Source of the DNA: Candidatus Yaniella excrementavium
GTDB lineage: Bacteria > Actinomycetota > Actinomycetes > Actinomycetales > Micrococcaceae
Reading direction: 5' to 3'
DNA length: 64,000 bases
Assembly (NCBI GenBank): GCA_019115865.1
Contig: DXCT01000005.1
Coordinates: 90,057 to 154,056 of the forward strand
Shown here one piece after another: positions 1 through 9,674 of this stretch; position 1 is the stretch's first letter, and the number at the start of each line of letters is the position of its first letter. The notes below the pieces were generated by a model. The model made no database searches. It was not told the origin of the DNA and saw only the letters and a program-made list of their open reading frames with translations. The translations under genes and the position numbers were made by a program.

Positions 1-602
1 ATAATAAAGACTGCTGCTAATGCCACGGCCAGCAGCAACCCATCAATACCGGCAAAAGCAGCTGAGAGGTCTGCACTAAATCCGGCCGGACCGGTGACAT
101 ACACACTCAGGCCTTCCGGAACATTGGAGTCAAGTTCGTCTCCGACCTGTGTCACGACTTCGGCGATATCTGCCTCTGAGTTGATCGGCACAAATGCTTG
201 GACTGCCAAACCATCATCCGAAGGTATTGCCGGAGATACCTCATCCTCAACTCCATCGATATCTGGCAGCGTCTCAAAGATCTGAGAGATCTCATCCAAC
301 TGGTTCTCGGTGATTTCCGTGTCACCTTCGAAAACCGTAACCGCCGGGACACTATCGGAATCTGTGAATTCCCCTTGACGTTCCTGAACCTGGGTTGCAT
401 CAGCCGACTCCGGCAGAAACGTCGTAGCGTCATTCGATGAAACTTCATTGACCTTGCCAAAGTACGGTCCGCCAATGCCAGCTGCTGTGAGCCATACCAG
501 AATCAACACAGCAGGAAGAAAGACGCGTAGCCACTTTGGTGCTCCGCGTCGCGAGGCATCTTTTTGCCCAGGAGGTTTTGCCGTCGTCGATTCATGATTC
601 AT
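1..602 (-). CDS. MMPL/RND-family transporter, N-terminal part (runs off the window edge)
   Basis: Minus-strand open frame from ATG at 602: MNHESTTAKPPGQKDASRRGAPKWLRVFLPAVLILVWLTAAGIGGPYFGKVNEVSSNDATTFLPESADATQV..., typical MMPL N-terminus; divergent from a MarR gene. Confidence 0.75.
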   Translation of the reverse strand, partial: MNHESTTAKPPGQKDASRRGAPKWLRVFLPAVLILVWLTAAGIGGPYFGKVNEVSSNDATTFLPESADATQVQERQGEFTDSDSVPAVTVFEGDTEITENQLDEISQIFETLPDIDGVEDEVSPAIPSDDGLAVQAFVPINSEADIAEVVTQVGDELDSNVPEGLSVYVTGPAGFSADLSAAFAGIDGLLLAVALAAVFI

Positions 603-707
603 GATGGTGTCCAATCACAAGTATTGTGTGGTGGTTAGCAGGACGCGTGTATGACGATCGAGAGTAGACTTTTAAAGATCGCCATTATTCATAACCCAGG
701 CTATACT

Positions 708-734
708 ACTAGCCAAGCTAGCTAAATTGCTAGT
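708..734. promoter_or_regulatory. Inverted repeat ACTAGC(C)AA-N-TTGCTAGT, candidate MarR operator in the divergent promoter region
   Basis: Read directly: actagccaagctagctaaattgctagt between divergent MMPL and MarR genes; adjacent TATACT. Confidence 0.45.
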
Positions 735-759
735 ACCGTAGAAACGGGGACATTTTTGC

Positions 760-1335
760 ATGGCCGAGACGCCAAACGAATCACACCAGAAACCGTGGAA
801 CATCTATTCTCTGCATGCGTCCGATCCCGATGCCAAGCTGGTCAATCACCGCAAGTACTCAACGGAACAAGTTGGTGAGATTGACGATCTCATGGCAGCC
901 TTAGCCCAATTACGTGCGGTAGAGCAGCAGCTGTCAGAAGCTTCCCAACGCTATATGCGCCTGGGCCAAACCGATATGAAGGCTTTGCATTTTCTTATTG
1001 CCGCGAAAAATACCGGCACCATTGCAACCGCCGGGGCGCTTGCCGGACACCTCAAGATATCGACTGCTTCAACAACCAAACTGCTCGATCGACTCGAAGC
1101 AAACGGTCATATTCTTCGTTCACCGCATCCTAAAGATCGACGCGCCTTAGCTATCTCCATCACGGATAAAACACATGCCGCAGCGGTGGAAACCATTGGC
1201 CGACAACAAGCCAAACGATTCAACGCCGCTGCAAGGCTTACAAGTCAGCAACGCGATATTGTCACTCACTTCCTCCAGGATATGGCCGAGGAAATCACGC
1301 TTCGCGACGGTCAGTGGGACAGCTTAGAAGAATAG
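760..1335 (+). CDS. MarR-family transcriptional regulator
   Basis: winged-helix section ...GALAGHLKISTASTTKLLDRLEANGHILRSPHPKDRRALAISIT. Confidence 0.85.
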   Translation: MAETPNESHQKPWNIYSLHASDPDAKLVNHRKYSTEQVGEIDDLMAALAQLRAVEQQLSEASQRYMRLGQTDMKALHFLIAAKNTGTIATAGALAGHLKISTASTTKLLDRLEANGHILRSPHPKDRRALAISITDKTHAAAVETIGRQQAKRFNAAARLTSQQRDIVTHFLQDMAEEITLRDGQWDSLEE

Positions 1336-1366
1336 TCAGCAATAGACTTGAGAAATTGGAGATGAT

Positions 1367-3166
1367 CTAATCCAATTGCTCGGCTAACTCCAACCAACGT
1401 TGTTCTAGGTGTTCCACTTCTGATTCGACATCACCGAGTTCTGTCCCAAGATCCTGCAATCCTTGGTAGTCGCTTTGATCATGGGTAGCCAACTGCTGTT
1501 GCAGCTGTTCAATGAGCTGACTATGCTTTTCGAGTTTGCGTTCAATCGCTGACACTTCTTTTTGAACAGCTTTACGCGCGGCACCATTCAAGGTGTTAGC
1601 GTTCTTGGTTTTCTTTTCAGTTTTGGCGCCGGCCTGTGTTGGCTGTGTGCCGTGAGACTGGTCGTGCTGTTGGGCTAGCCGAAGATACTCATCGACTCCA
1701 CCGGGAACGTGACGAAGTTTGCCACCCAAGATGGCGTATTGCTGATCCGTGACGCGCTCGAGCAGATACCGGTCGTGCGAAACGACGATCAGAGTACCGG
1801 GCCAGGAATCGAGCAAGTCCTCCATGGCGGTTAACATGTCGGAATCCACATCATTGGTCGGCTCGTCAAGCACGATGACGTTTGGCTCGCTGAGGAGCAG
1901 TAACAATAATTGCAGTCGGCGTTTTTGACCGCCCGAAAGTTCTTGTACCTTCGCGGACAGGTGTTCTCTGCGGAAGCCAAGGCGCTCTAAGAGTTGTGCT
2001 GGTGTATGATCCTTACCATCAATAGTGAAGGTTGTTTTGGTATTTGCCAGTACTTCACGAACCCGGTCAGCGCCAATCTTGTCCAACTGGGAGAATTGCT
2101 GATCCAACATCCCGATCCGCACTGTCTTACCGTGTTTGACTCGTCCCTGCGTTGGTTCCACGTCTCCGGTTACCAACCCCAACAAAGTAGATTTGCCGGC
2201 ACCGTTAGCTCCAAGAATTCCGGTACGCTCCCCCGGCCCAAGACGCCATGTAATATCTGACAAGACCTGCCGCTGGCCGAAGCTCACGCTGACGTGTTCA
2301 ATATCAACAACGTCTTTGCCCAGGCGCGCTACGGCAAGACGTTTGAGTTCTATCGCATCCCGTACGGGGGGAACATCCGAGATCAGCTGGTTCGCGGCGT
2401 CGACACGAAATTTAGGCTTCGAGGTTCTGGCTGGCGCACCGCGTCGTAGCCAGGCCAGTTCTTTGCGCAAAATGTTTTGGCGTTTCGCTTCGCTAGCTGC
2501 CGCCATTCGATCACGTTCAACACGTTGCAGAACATATGCCGCATATCCGCCCTCAAACGGCTCTACGATGCCGTCGTGCACTTCCCACGTTTGGTTACAC
2601 ACTTCATCCAGGAACCACCGATCGTGGGTAATCACCAACAAACCACCAGCATTTTGGGCCCACCGCCGTTTCACATGCTCAGCCAACCAGGCGATGCCTT
2701 CGACGTCTAGATGGTTCGTGGGTTCGTCAAGTGCCAGAATATCCCAGTCTCCGATTAACAACTTCGCTAGCGCAACACGGCGGCGTTGACCACCGGAGAG
2801 CGAACCTACCGTAGTTTCCCAATTGAGATCCGTGACAAGCCCGCGTATCACATCCCGGATCTTCGCATCTCCGGCCCACTCATACTCAGCGAGATCACCA
2901 ACAACCGCTTGGCCCACGGATAGGTCGGGGTCAATGGTGTCGGCCTGGTCAAGCATGCCAATCGTTGTATCGCTGCGAACAGTAACTTGTCCCGAGTCAG
3001 GTTCTAAGCGACCGGTTAGCAGCTTCATCAGCGTGGATTTACCATCGCCGTTGCGTCCCACGATACCAATGCGGTCTCCTGCCGAGACACCCATCGTGAC
3101 CGACTTGAGTACTTCTTGGGTGGGGTATTCGAAATGCAGGGCCTCTGCCCCTAAAAGATGAGCCAT
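1367..3166 (-). CDS. ABC-F family ATP-binding protein (duplicated ABC ATPase)
   Basis: Two Walker A (GRNGDGKST, GANGAGKST), two LSGGQ signatures, C-terminal coiled coil, no TM. Confidence 0.93.
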   Translation of the reverse strand: MAHLLGAEALHFEYPTQEVLKSVTMGVSAGDRIGIVGRNGDGKSTLMKLLTGRLEPDSGQVTVRSDTTIGMLDQADTIDPDLSVGQAVVGDLAEYEWAGDAKIRDVIRGLVTDLNWETTVGSLSGGQRRRVALAKLLIGDWDILALDEPTNHLDVEGIAWLAEHVKRRWAQNAGGLLVITHDRWFLDEVCNQTWEVHDGIVEPFEGGYAAYVLQRVERDRMAAASEAKRQNILRKELAWLRRGAPARTSKPKFRVDAANQLISDVPPVRDAIELKRLAVARLGKDVVDIEHVSVSFGQRQVLSDITWRLGPGERTGILGANGAGKSTLLGLVTGDVEPTQGRVKHGKTVRIGMLDQQFSQLDKIGADRVREVLANTKTTFTIDGKDHTPAQLLERLGFRREHLSAKVQELSGGQKRRLQLLLLLLSEPNVIVLDEPTNDVDSDMLTAMEDLLDSWPGTLIVVSHDRYLLERVTDQQYAILGGKLRHVPGGVDEYLRLAQQHDQSHGTQPTQAGAKTEKKTKNANTLNGAARKAVQKEVSAIERKLEKHSQLIEQLQQQLATHDQSDYQGLQDLGTELGDVESEVEHLEQRWLELAEQLD

Positions 3167-3240
3167 AACGTGACCTATGATAGTTCACCTATTGCACAAC
3201 AGCGCACGCATTCGTTCACAGCACGACTCAGGATGCTCCT

Positions 3241-4209
3241 TTAGATCAAGTGAGCACCAGCGACCGGACCATATTCTGCGACAGCTGAGATTTCCATACG
3301 TTGCTCGAAACGGTCCGCCAGCTCGGTGGCTGCACTGAGGTTTGCGGCAAGAAATAGCAACGATGGTCCTTGGTCGATAGTTTGGACGGCCAGTGCACCT
3401 TCATCCATTCCTGCGGTCAGCCAGTCGTTGTGCTCTGGTAACAAACTGACCAGTGCCGGTTGGAAATCGTTGTGCATCATCAATGCTAGTTGGCTCGCGT
3501 CTCCGTGTGTTACAGCCTCGACAAGTTCTGGTTCAAAGGCAAGCACACGCCGATTCGGACCGTCGTCGTGTGCCTTCCGTAGCATACGTACCTGCTCAAA
3601 CATCTCGGTTTCATCCAGATCCGCTGCAGCTGGTACAAGTACCATGGCGACTTCTGCTTGAACTAATACCGGCGTTATGATCCCCTCGGTTGCATCAACA
3701 TGTGAGATGACGGCGCCCCCGCTGATAGCTTCAGCAACACCGGCTCCGACCCTGTGAGCAAGACGGGTCAACTCTTCACGGGCAATCGAAGCGCCCCAGA
3801 GCGCCGCCAATGCAACTAGTACAGCTGCTGCCGCTGCGCCAGTTCCACCCATATGTGTGTCAAAAGGGATGTGTTTTTGGATTGTAATGTCGAGGCCGGA
3901 AACATTCTTTGACCGACTGAGGTGCTGCCGAAGTTCATCCACGGCCCGAAATATGTAGACCAAGTCGTTATGCGGTATGTCTTCATACTCAATGAGCGTC
4001 TGGGACGCGTCTTCGAAACTGACGAGTATTTCTTTATCATCACGCATCCGAATGGAAGCCAGATCATACCGCGAGACTGCTAATTTGAAGCTGAGCACTG
4101 TTGGCTTCTGCTCACCTTCATGCTCTCCGATTTGACTCGTTACCGATACCATGGCTGGGGCCTGAGCCGTGGCAGTTGCTTGTTCATCGTATTCAAACTG
4201 TGCGCTCAT
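3241..4209 (-). CDS. IspE-like (GHMP kinase fold) protein with degenerate active-site motifs; probable pseudokinase
   Basis: Synteny rsmA-ispE-ABC-F and residual similarity (IPFDTHMGGTGAAAAAVLVALAALWG, ITPVL, FLAANLSAA). ORF track start 4341 is too long; MSAQFEYDEQ at 4209 overlaps the rsmA stop (ATGA). Confidence 0.75.
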   Translation of the reverse strand: MSAQFEYDEQATATAQAPAMVSVTSQIGEHEGEQKPTVLSFKLAVSRYDLASIRMRDDKEILVSFEDASQTLIEYEDIPHNDLVYIFRAVDELRQHLSRSKNVSGLDITIQKHIPFDTHMGGTGAAAAAVLVALAALWGASIAREELTRLAHRVGAGVAEAISGGAVISHVDATEGIITPVLVQAEVAMVLVPAAADLDETEMFEQVRMLRKAHDDGPNRRVLAFEPELVEAVTHGDASQLALMMHNDFQPALVSLLPEHNDWLTAGMDEGALAVQTIDQGPSLLFLAANLSAATELADRFEQRMEISAVAEYGPVAGAHLI

Positions 4210-5102
4210 TGTGCATCCCTGTGCTGTTTCTGCTCGGCGATCCGGGCAAAGTGTTCTATCGATAGGACCTCTCCGCGTGCTTTCGGATCGACATCGGCGG
4301 CTACTAGAATCTCCTCGGCTGCTGCACCAGAGCCAGCCCATTTACTCAAGGCTGCACGCAGAGTCTTGCGGCGCTGAGCAAACGCGGTGTCGATGACGTC
4401 GAAAACTTGCTCACGAGTGGCAGTGGTGTTAGGTGGCTGACGCGCAGTGAAATGTACAAGTCCCGAGGTAATTCGTGGCGCGGGCCAAAACACTTTCGTT
4501 CCTACATTGCCTGCTGAAGTCGCCTCGGCGTACCAAGCTATCTTCACTGACGGAACACCGTAAATTTTAGACCCCGGTGGGGCAATAATGCGTTCGGCGA
4601 CTTCCTGTTGCACCATGACCAGACCGTGTTCAATACTGGGTAGTTCCGCCAAAATGTGCAGCATAACCGGTACAGCAACGTTATACGGCAAGTTGGCCAC
4701 AAGAGCTGTCGGTGCCTCATCAGCCACCGCAGGACGTGCTTGGATAATGTCGTCATGGCTGATTCGCAAGGCATCTGCTTCGATCACTGATAGACGCTTG
4801 GCACTATCTGGACGCCATTGTTCAACGGTTGTTGCCAAGCGGCTGGCCACCGGTGGATCGATTTCGATTGCAGTGACCGCATGTGCTGCGTCCAAAATAC
4901 CCAGGGTCAGTGACCCGAGGCCCGGGCCAATTTCAAGGACATGTTCTGTCGTCTCAAGATGGGCGGCGCCAACGATTCGCCGGATTGTATTGGGATCAAT
5001 CACATAGTTTTGACCCAATGTTTTCGTTGGCCGCAGGTCCAGGATATCGGCAAGCTGGCGGATATCGGAAGCAGATAATAGCGCATGATGTTCTGAAGTC
5101 AC
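4206..5102 (-). CDS. rsmA: 16S rRNA (adenine1518-N6/adenine1519-N6)-dimethyltransferase
   Basis: TLGQNYVIDPNTIRRIV, EIGPGLGSLT, NLPYNVAVPV motifs. Confidence 0.95.
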   Translation of the reverse strand: MTSEHHALLSASDIRQLADILDLRPTKTLGQNYVIDPNTIRRIVGAAHLETTEHVLEIGPGLGSLTLGILDAAHAVTAIEIDPPVASRLATTVEQWRPDSAKRLSVIEADALRISHDDIIQARPAVADEAPTALVANLPYNVAVPVMLHILAELPSIEHGLVMVQQEVAERIIAPPGSKIYGVPSVKIAWYAEATSAGNVGTKVFWPAPRITSGLVHFTARQPPNTTATREQVFDVIDTAFAQRRKTLRAALSKWAGSGAAAEEILVAADVDPKARGEVLSIEHFARIAEQKQHRDAQ

Positions 5103-5149
5103 GTTTCCATCTTAGTCTGCCTCGAGGCCCACGAACGGGTTAAACACCT

Positions 5150-5182
5150 CGGTCCGGAATCTGTGGGTGAGATTCCGGACCG
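5150..5182 (-). terminator. 13-bp perfect hairpin downstream of rpfB
   Basis: CGGTCCGGAATCT-gtgggtg-AGATTCCGGACCG; no strong U-tract. Confidence 0.6.
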
Positions 5183-5213
5183 ATGAGATGGTGTCTATAT
5201 AACGCTGTGGTGT

Positions 5214-6263
5214 TTAGCGCAGCCCCATCGCAGAGGTGCATGCTGGCCACTGGCCCCAACCTGCTTGTGATTGCAATTTGGAAGCGATAGCGATCTGCTG
5301 TTCACGAGTTGCTTGATCTGCAGTAGGCGCGTACTGGTCGCCGCCCATGGAGGTCCATGTGGTGGGGTTGAACTGCAGCCCACCGTAGTAACCGTTGCCG
5401 GTGTTGGTGGACCAGTTTCCGCCGGATTCACATTCAGCCAGGCGGTCCCAGACTGAACCATTTGCTACCGACGGTGCTGAGCTGTCGTTACTCGATGATG
5501 AATCGGATGAGTCCGAAGAATCGGAAGTGGATGAAGAGTCTGATGAAGTAGAAGGCTCTGGTTCAGGCTCTTCTTCCTTGGTACCGCGCAAGACAACAGC
5601 GTCGGTTGGTTCTTCAGTAACTTCGCGGTTTATTTCAGTCTTGTCGACTTCTTCACCATTTTCAGTGGTGACCTCGTAAGTCACGCTAGCTACACCGTTT
5701 TCACCTTCAGTATCGGTTTTAGTTTTCCCTTTGTCGAGAGAATCATCGTTTTCGTACGTGGTTTCGTATTCGAGAGTTTCTTCTTCGGTAACTTCAGTCG
5801 TTTCGACAACGGTCACTGTAATGGCCGTGGACGCGTTGATCTTCTGATCAGGTTTTGGAGAAACTTTATCGTCTTCATCCACTGACACGTTGGCGTTGCC
5901 TAGAACATCTTGGACGGTGTCGCCAGTGGTCAAAACTTCTTTCGTGTCCTTGCCCACGGTGATTTCCATGAGCTGCGGTACCTGAATTTGATCAGCGCTG
6001 AGCGGTGTAATCGATGAAACACGCTCGATGTCGAGTGGCTGATCTTCGGTTGGTTCTTCAACGTTCTCGGCGTCGGCAGTGACTGACTTATCGGCATTGG
6101 CCTGGGTGATAACGAATGCTGCAAGGCCGCCTACGACCATAACCAGGGCTGCAACCTGTGCAACGATCTTCGTCAGTGTGCCGCTGAAAATGCTTGACAT
6201 ATAGAAAAATCCATAGGGTTCGGGGTTCCGACGCGGCACGAGACGCCTGATCGTCGAGGACAA
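5214..6263 (-). CDS. rpfB: Resuscitation-promoting factor, RpfB-like (DUF348, G5, transglycosylase-like domain)
   Basis: C-terminal VWDRLAECESGGNWSTNTGNGYYGGLQFNPTTW; upstream DUF348/G5-like segments and Ser-rich linker; true start may be an internal Met. Confidence 0.9.
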   Translation of the reverse strand: MSSTIRRLVPRRNPEPYGFFYMSSIFSGTLTKIVAQVAALVMVVGGLAAFVITQANADKSVTADAENVEEPTEDQPLDIERVSSITPLSADQIQVPQLMEITVGKDTKEVLTTGDTVQDVLGNANVSVDEDDKVSPKPDQKINASTAITVTVVETTEVTEEETLEYETTYENDDSLDKGKTKTDTEGENGVASVTYEVTTENGEEVDKTEINREVTEEPTDAVVLRGTKEEEPEPEPSTSSDSSSTSDSSDSSDSSSSNDSSAPSVANGSVWDRLAECESGGNWSTNTGNGYYGGLQFNPTTWTSMGGDQYAPTADQATREQQIAIASKLQSQAGWGQWPACTSAMGLR

Positions 6264-6362
6264 TATGCACGACTATAACGGAAAGATAACATTCATTACA
6301 AATCAATAACGCATATTTGTTGATCAAACCGCGGAGTAATCCTCACATTACTATCATCTTGG

Positions 6363-7328
6363 CTAGTCAGAAAGAAAATTTCCATATACTCGCTGGGTAT
6401 TTTCGAAGATAACGGAACCGAGATCTTCAACGCTTTGGCCACGGGTCTCTGCTAATTGATAGAGGGTGTGCGGCACAAGATAAGGAGCATTCGGACGGCC
6501 CCGATACGGATGCGGTGTAAGAAACGGAGAATCTGTTTCTACTAGAAGCAATTCTTGGCGCATTTGCTGGGCAGCAGCCCGACCTGCACTATTGTTTTTG
6601 AATGTTACTGCCCCTGAGAATGAGGCATACCACCCGTGCTCATTCAAGATTCCAGCCATTTGTGCATCACCGGAAAACGAGTGAAAAACGACGTGCTCGG
6701 GCAGCTTATCCATAGATAACAAAATGGACACAACGTCATCGTGCGCTTGTCGATCGTGAATCTGTAATGCGAGTCCAAGCTCTACCGCAAGTTCAATGTG
6801 CCGCTTGAAGGCGTATTTTTGGATGTCCCAGTTCTCTTCGCCCTGTGTCCGGTAATAGTCGAGCCCGGTCTCGCCGATACAGACAACCCCGGGATGCTCG
6901 GCCAACCGCCCGATAGTCTCTATAGCTTCATCAAGTTGATGGGTTGCCGCGAGACGCACTGTGTCATTCGGGTGGATAGCCAGCGCCCCTCGCAAGCGGG
7001 GCTCTTGTTCGACAGCGTCGAGAGTGTATCTGGCTGATTCAAGATCTGTGGCAACTTGCACAGCGCCCACGACGTTCACACTTGAGGCAGCGTCCATCGC
7101 TTCCGTGGGCGTGACTTGGACGAGTCCGTCACGAAAATCAAGGTGGGCATGATTATCAATCACAGGCACTGGTGAACGTTCAGGAACCGGTGGATACACC
7201 AGTTTACGCTTCCTACCGCTGTATTCTTCAGTTGTCGATCGAGCCTGATTACCAGCCTGGATCGGCTGGGTGCCTTTGGGCAGGTACTGTTCTGGTGTTT
7301 GGTGCTGTGATTGTTCTGTGGCGGACAT
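6363..7328 (-). CDS. TatD family metal-dependent hydrolase
   Basis: DNHAHLDF, IGETGLDYYR, ETDSPFLTPHPYRGRPN. Confidence 0.93.
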   Translation of the reverse strand: MSATEQSQHQTPEQYLPKGTQPIQAGNQARSTTEEYSGRKRKLVYPPVPERSPVPVIDNHAHLDFRDGLVQVTPTEAMDAASSVNVVGAVQVATDLESARYTLDAVEQEPRLRGALAIHPNDTVRLAATHQLDEAIETIGRLAEHPGVVCIGETGLDYYRTQGEENWDIQKYAFKRHIELAVELGLALQIHDRQAHDDVVSILLSMDKLPEHVVFHSFSGDAQMAGILNEHGWYASFSGAVTFKNNSAGRAAAQQMRQELLLVETDSPFLTPHPYRGRPNAPYLVPHTLYQLAETRGQSVEDLGSVIFENTQRVYGNFLSD

Positions 7329-7397
7329 ACTTCCAGTTTAACCAGCACTGGCCCGCCGAGCTCAACGTCTCGACGGGCCAGTCATACTTAGTAAGCG

Positions 7398-8879
7398 TTA
7401 TTTAACCTTATGCGGGTTTGGCATACCGATGTACTGAACTGAGGTGTACTCAGCAATACCTTCGGTGCCACCTTCACGACCCATGCCGGACTGTTTGACG
7501 CCACCAAATGGTGCAGCAGCGTTGGAAATCACGCCGGCGTTGAAACCAATCAAACCGAATTCGATCTGGTCGGCAACACGCAGTGCACGGTTGTGGTCGG
7601 TGGTGTACATGTAGGCGGCCAGGCCGTATTCGGAAGCGTTCGCCAGCCGAATAGCGTGGTCTTCGTCTTTGAACTGCACAACCGGTGCCACTGGACCAAA
7701 GATCTCTTGGGCCAGGATAGGGGAATCTTCCAGGACAGACAGGATGGTTGGTTCATAGAAGTAGCCGTCGCCGTCAACCTTTTTGCCACCCGTCACCACT
7801 TCAGCGCCTGCTTCAACGGCTTCGGTCACGAGGCCGTGGACGTCTTCACGAGCGTTTTCGTCGATGATTGGGCCAACGTTGACGTCGGCTTCGGTACCGC
7901 GTCCGACTTTGCGTGCACGCATGGCTTCAGCAAATTTGGTGTTGAATTCTTCGGCAACGTCTTCGTGCACCAGAATACGGTTGGCTGCGGTGCACGCTTC
8001 ACCCATATTGCGCAGTTTGGCAGCCATCGCACCCTCGACTGCAGCGTCGATGTCGGCGTCGTCGAAGACGATGAATGGTGCGTTGCCGCCCAATTCCATT
8101 GAGGTGCGCAGCACGTTTTCCGAAGCGTCGGCGAGCAGGCGACGACCAACCGGAGTGGAGCCCGTGAAGGAAATCTTGCGCAGACGGCTATCTTTCATCA
8201 GTGGACCCGAGATCTTCGAGGCTGAGGAGCCCGACACGACGTTGAGTACACCGGCTGGCAGACCGGCATCAAGCATGGTCTGGGCGAAGTACTGCGAGGT
8301 CAGCGGGGTCAGCTGTGCTGGCTTAAGCACCATGGTTGTCCCCGCGGCAACCGCCGGGGCAACTTTACGAGTGGCCATGGCCAGCGGGAAGTTCCACGGC
8401 GTGACCAGCAGTGACGGGCCAACTGGTTTGTGCCGCACGATCATGGAGAGATTACCCTCTGGGGTGGTGCCGAAGCGACCGTAGTGCCGCACGGTTTCTT
8501 CAGAGAACCAGCGGAGGAATTCGCCGCCGTAGGTGACTTCACCACGTGATTCAGCCAGTGGTTTACCCATTTCCAGGGTCATCAGCAGTGCGAAGTCTTC
8601 AGCACGTTCCTGCACGAGATCAAATGCGCGACGCAGAATCTCGGCGCGCTCGCGTGGTGCAGTCAAAGCCCATTCGGCTTGGACTTCGTCAGCGGCAGCG
8701 AGCGCTTTAAGCGCATCCTCGGAGCCACCGTCTTGCAGACGCAGGAGTTCTTTGCCGGTTGCTGGATCGTATACCGGAAAAGTATCGCCAGAGGAGGCGT
8801 CTACCCATTCACCATTGATGAGTAGGCCGGTGGGAACGCGTTCAAGCAGTTCTTTTTCTTGTTGTGCGCTGACAGTCAC
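7398..8879 (-). CDS. gabD: NAD(P)-dependent succinate-semialdehyde dehydrogenase
   Basis: ALDH motifs MELGGNAPFIVFDDAD, GEACTAANR; full length 493 aa. Confidence 0.9.
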   Translation of the reverse strand: MTVSAQQEKELLERVPTGLLINGEWVDASSGDTFPVYDPATGKELLRLQDGGSEDALKALAAADEVQAEWALTAPRERAEILRRAFDLVQERAEDFALLMTLEMGKPLAESRGEVTYGGEFLRWFSEETVRHYGRFGTTPEGNLSMIVRHKPVGPSLLVTPWNFPLAMATRKVAPAVAAGTTMVLKPAQLTPLTSQYFAQTMLDAGLPAGVLNVVSGSSASKISGPLMKDSRLRKISFTGSTPVGRRLLADASENVLRTSMELGGNAPFIVFDDADIDAAVEGAMAAKLRNMGEACTAANRILVHEDVAEEFNTKFAEAMRARKVGRGTEADVNVGPIIDENAREDVHGLVTEAVEAGAEVVTGGKKVDGDGYFYEPTILSVLEDSPILAQEIFGPVAPVVQFKDEDHAIRLANASEYGLAAYMYTTDHNRALRVADQIEFGLIGFNAGVISNAAAPFGGVKQSGMGREGGTEGIAEYTSVQYIGMPNPHKVK

Positions 8880-9131
8880 GGATACCTTCTTTCGATCTGT
8901 CGGAGAAGTTCAACTCGCCACTAAATCTTACACGCAGTTCGTGAACTAGGTGGCCCTCATACCGTGTATGAGTATAGAAGTTGGGCATGCCGGGTATTCC
9001 TGATGTGCATCACTAAGCGAGAAGCACATGTCGATACCATCATGCTCGTGTGCTCATCCGTTGAAGAAGACGAGTTATTGAGCCAGCCGCAGACACCTCA
9101 GGTTCTTTTGCATTGAAATGTAGTTTTTGAT

Positions 9132-9674
9132 TCATCGAAGCTTGAACATCCTCCGCATGAAATAGCCCATGCTGAGCATCATGAGTGCAACCGCTACCCA
9201 TGTCCAGTGCACGAAGAGAACCCCCAACCAGCTGCCGACCATGACCAGCATGATCAGAGCGCAGCTGAACGCTAGCCAGGCCATCATTTGGACAGCATTT
9301 TTATATTGGCGTTGAACGTTGTGCTCGGTCAGCATGAACGGGAAATTGTAGATTCTTGGGTAACGCGCAAGGATCACGACACCGAAGGTAGTAACTGCCA
9401 GCATGGCCAATGTTCCCACTCCCTCGCAGGCAAAACCTATGCGGGTCACGTCACCGCTGAAGTCATAGTGCATGGGAAGATTTTCATCCATGCTGAGGGA
9501 ACGAAAGAAGAAACATACGAGGAGTCCGAACGCAAGGACGCCACTGATGCCAAGTAGGCCTTTGTGCACGGGGTCCAATACGAACGTTGGCTTTGGTCTT
9601 TCTTGAAAACTGGTGTATACCACTTCCCCATCGCGATTACGGATCGGGTCTCGAGTACGTCCGCCTTCGGACAT
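9132..9674 (-). CDS. Multi-TM membrane protein, DUF1648-like
   Basis: MDENLPMHYDFSGDVTRIG segment and four predicted TM stretches. Confidence 0.55.
   Translation of the reverse strand: MSEGGRTRDPIRNRDGEVVYTSFQERPKPTFVLDPVHKGLLGISGVLAFGLLVCFFFRSLSMDENLPMHYDFSGDVTRIGFACEGVGTLAMLAVTTFGVVILARYPRIYNFPFMLTEHNVQRQYKNAVQMMAWLAFSCALIMLVMVGSWLGVLFVHWTWVAVALMMLSMGYFMRRMFKLR

Noticed and set aside
2136-2789. 217-aa plus-strand ORF opposite the ABC-F gene
   Set aside because: Shadow ORF of a strongly conserved gene; no recognisable domain
6264-6362. Looked for a c-di-AMP (ydaO) riboswitch upstream of rpfB, where such elements occur in other Actinobacteria
   Set aside because: The interval is under 100 bp, AT-rich, and shows no ydaO-like conserved blocks
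7783-8484. 233-aa plus-strand ORF opposite gabD
   Set aside because: Antisense shadow of a conserved aldehyde dehydrogenase
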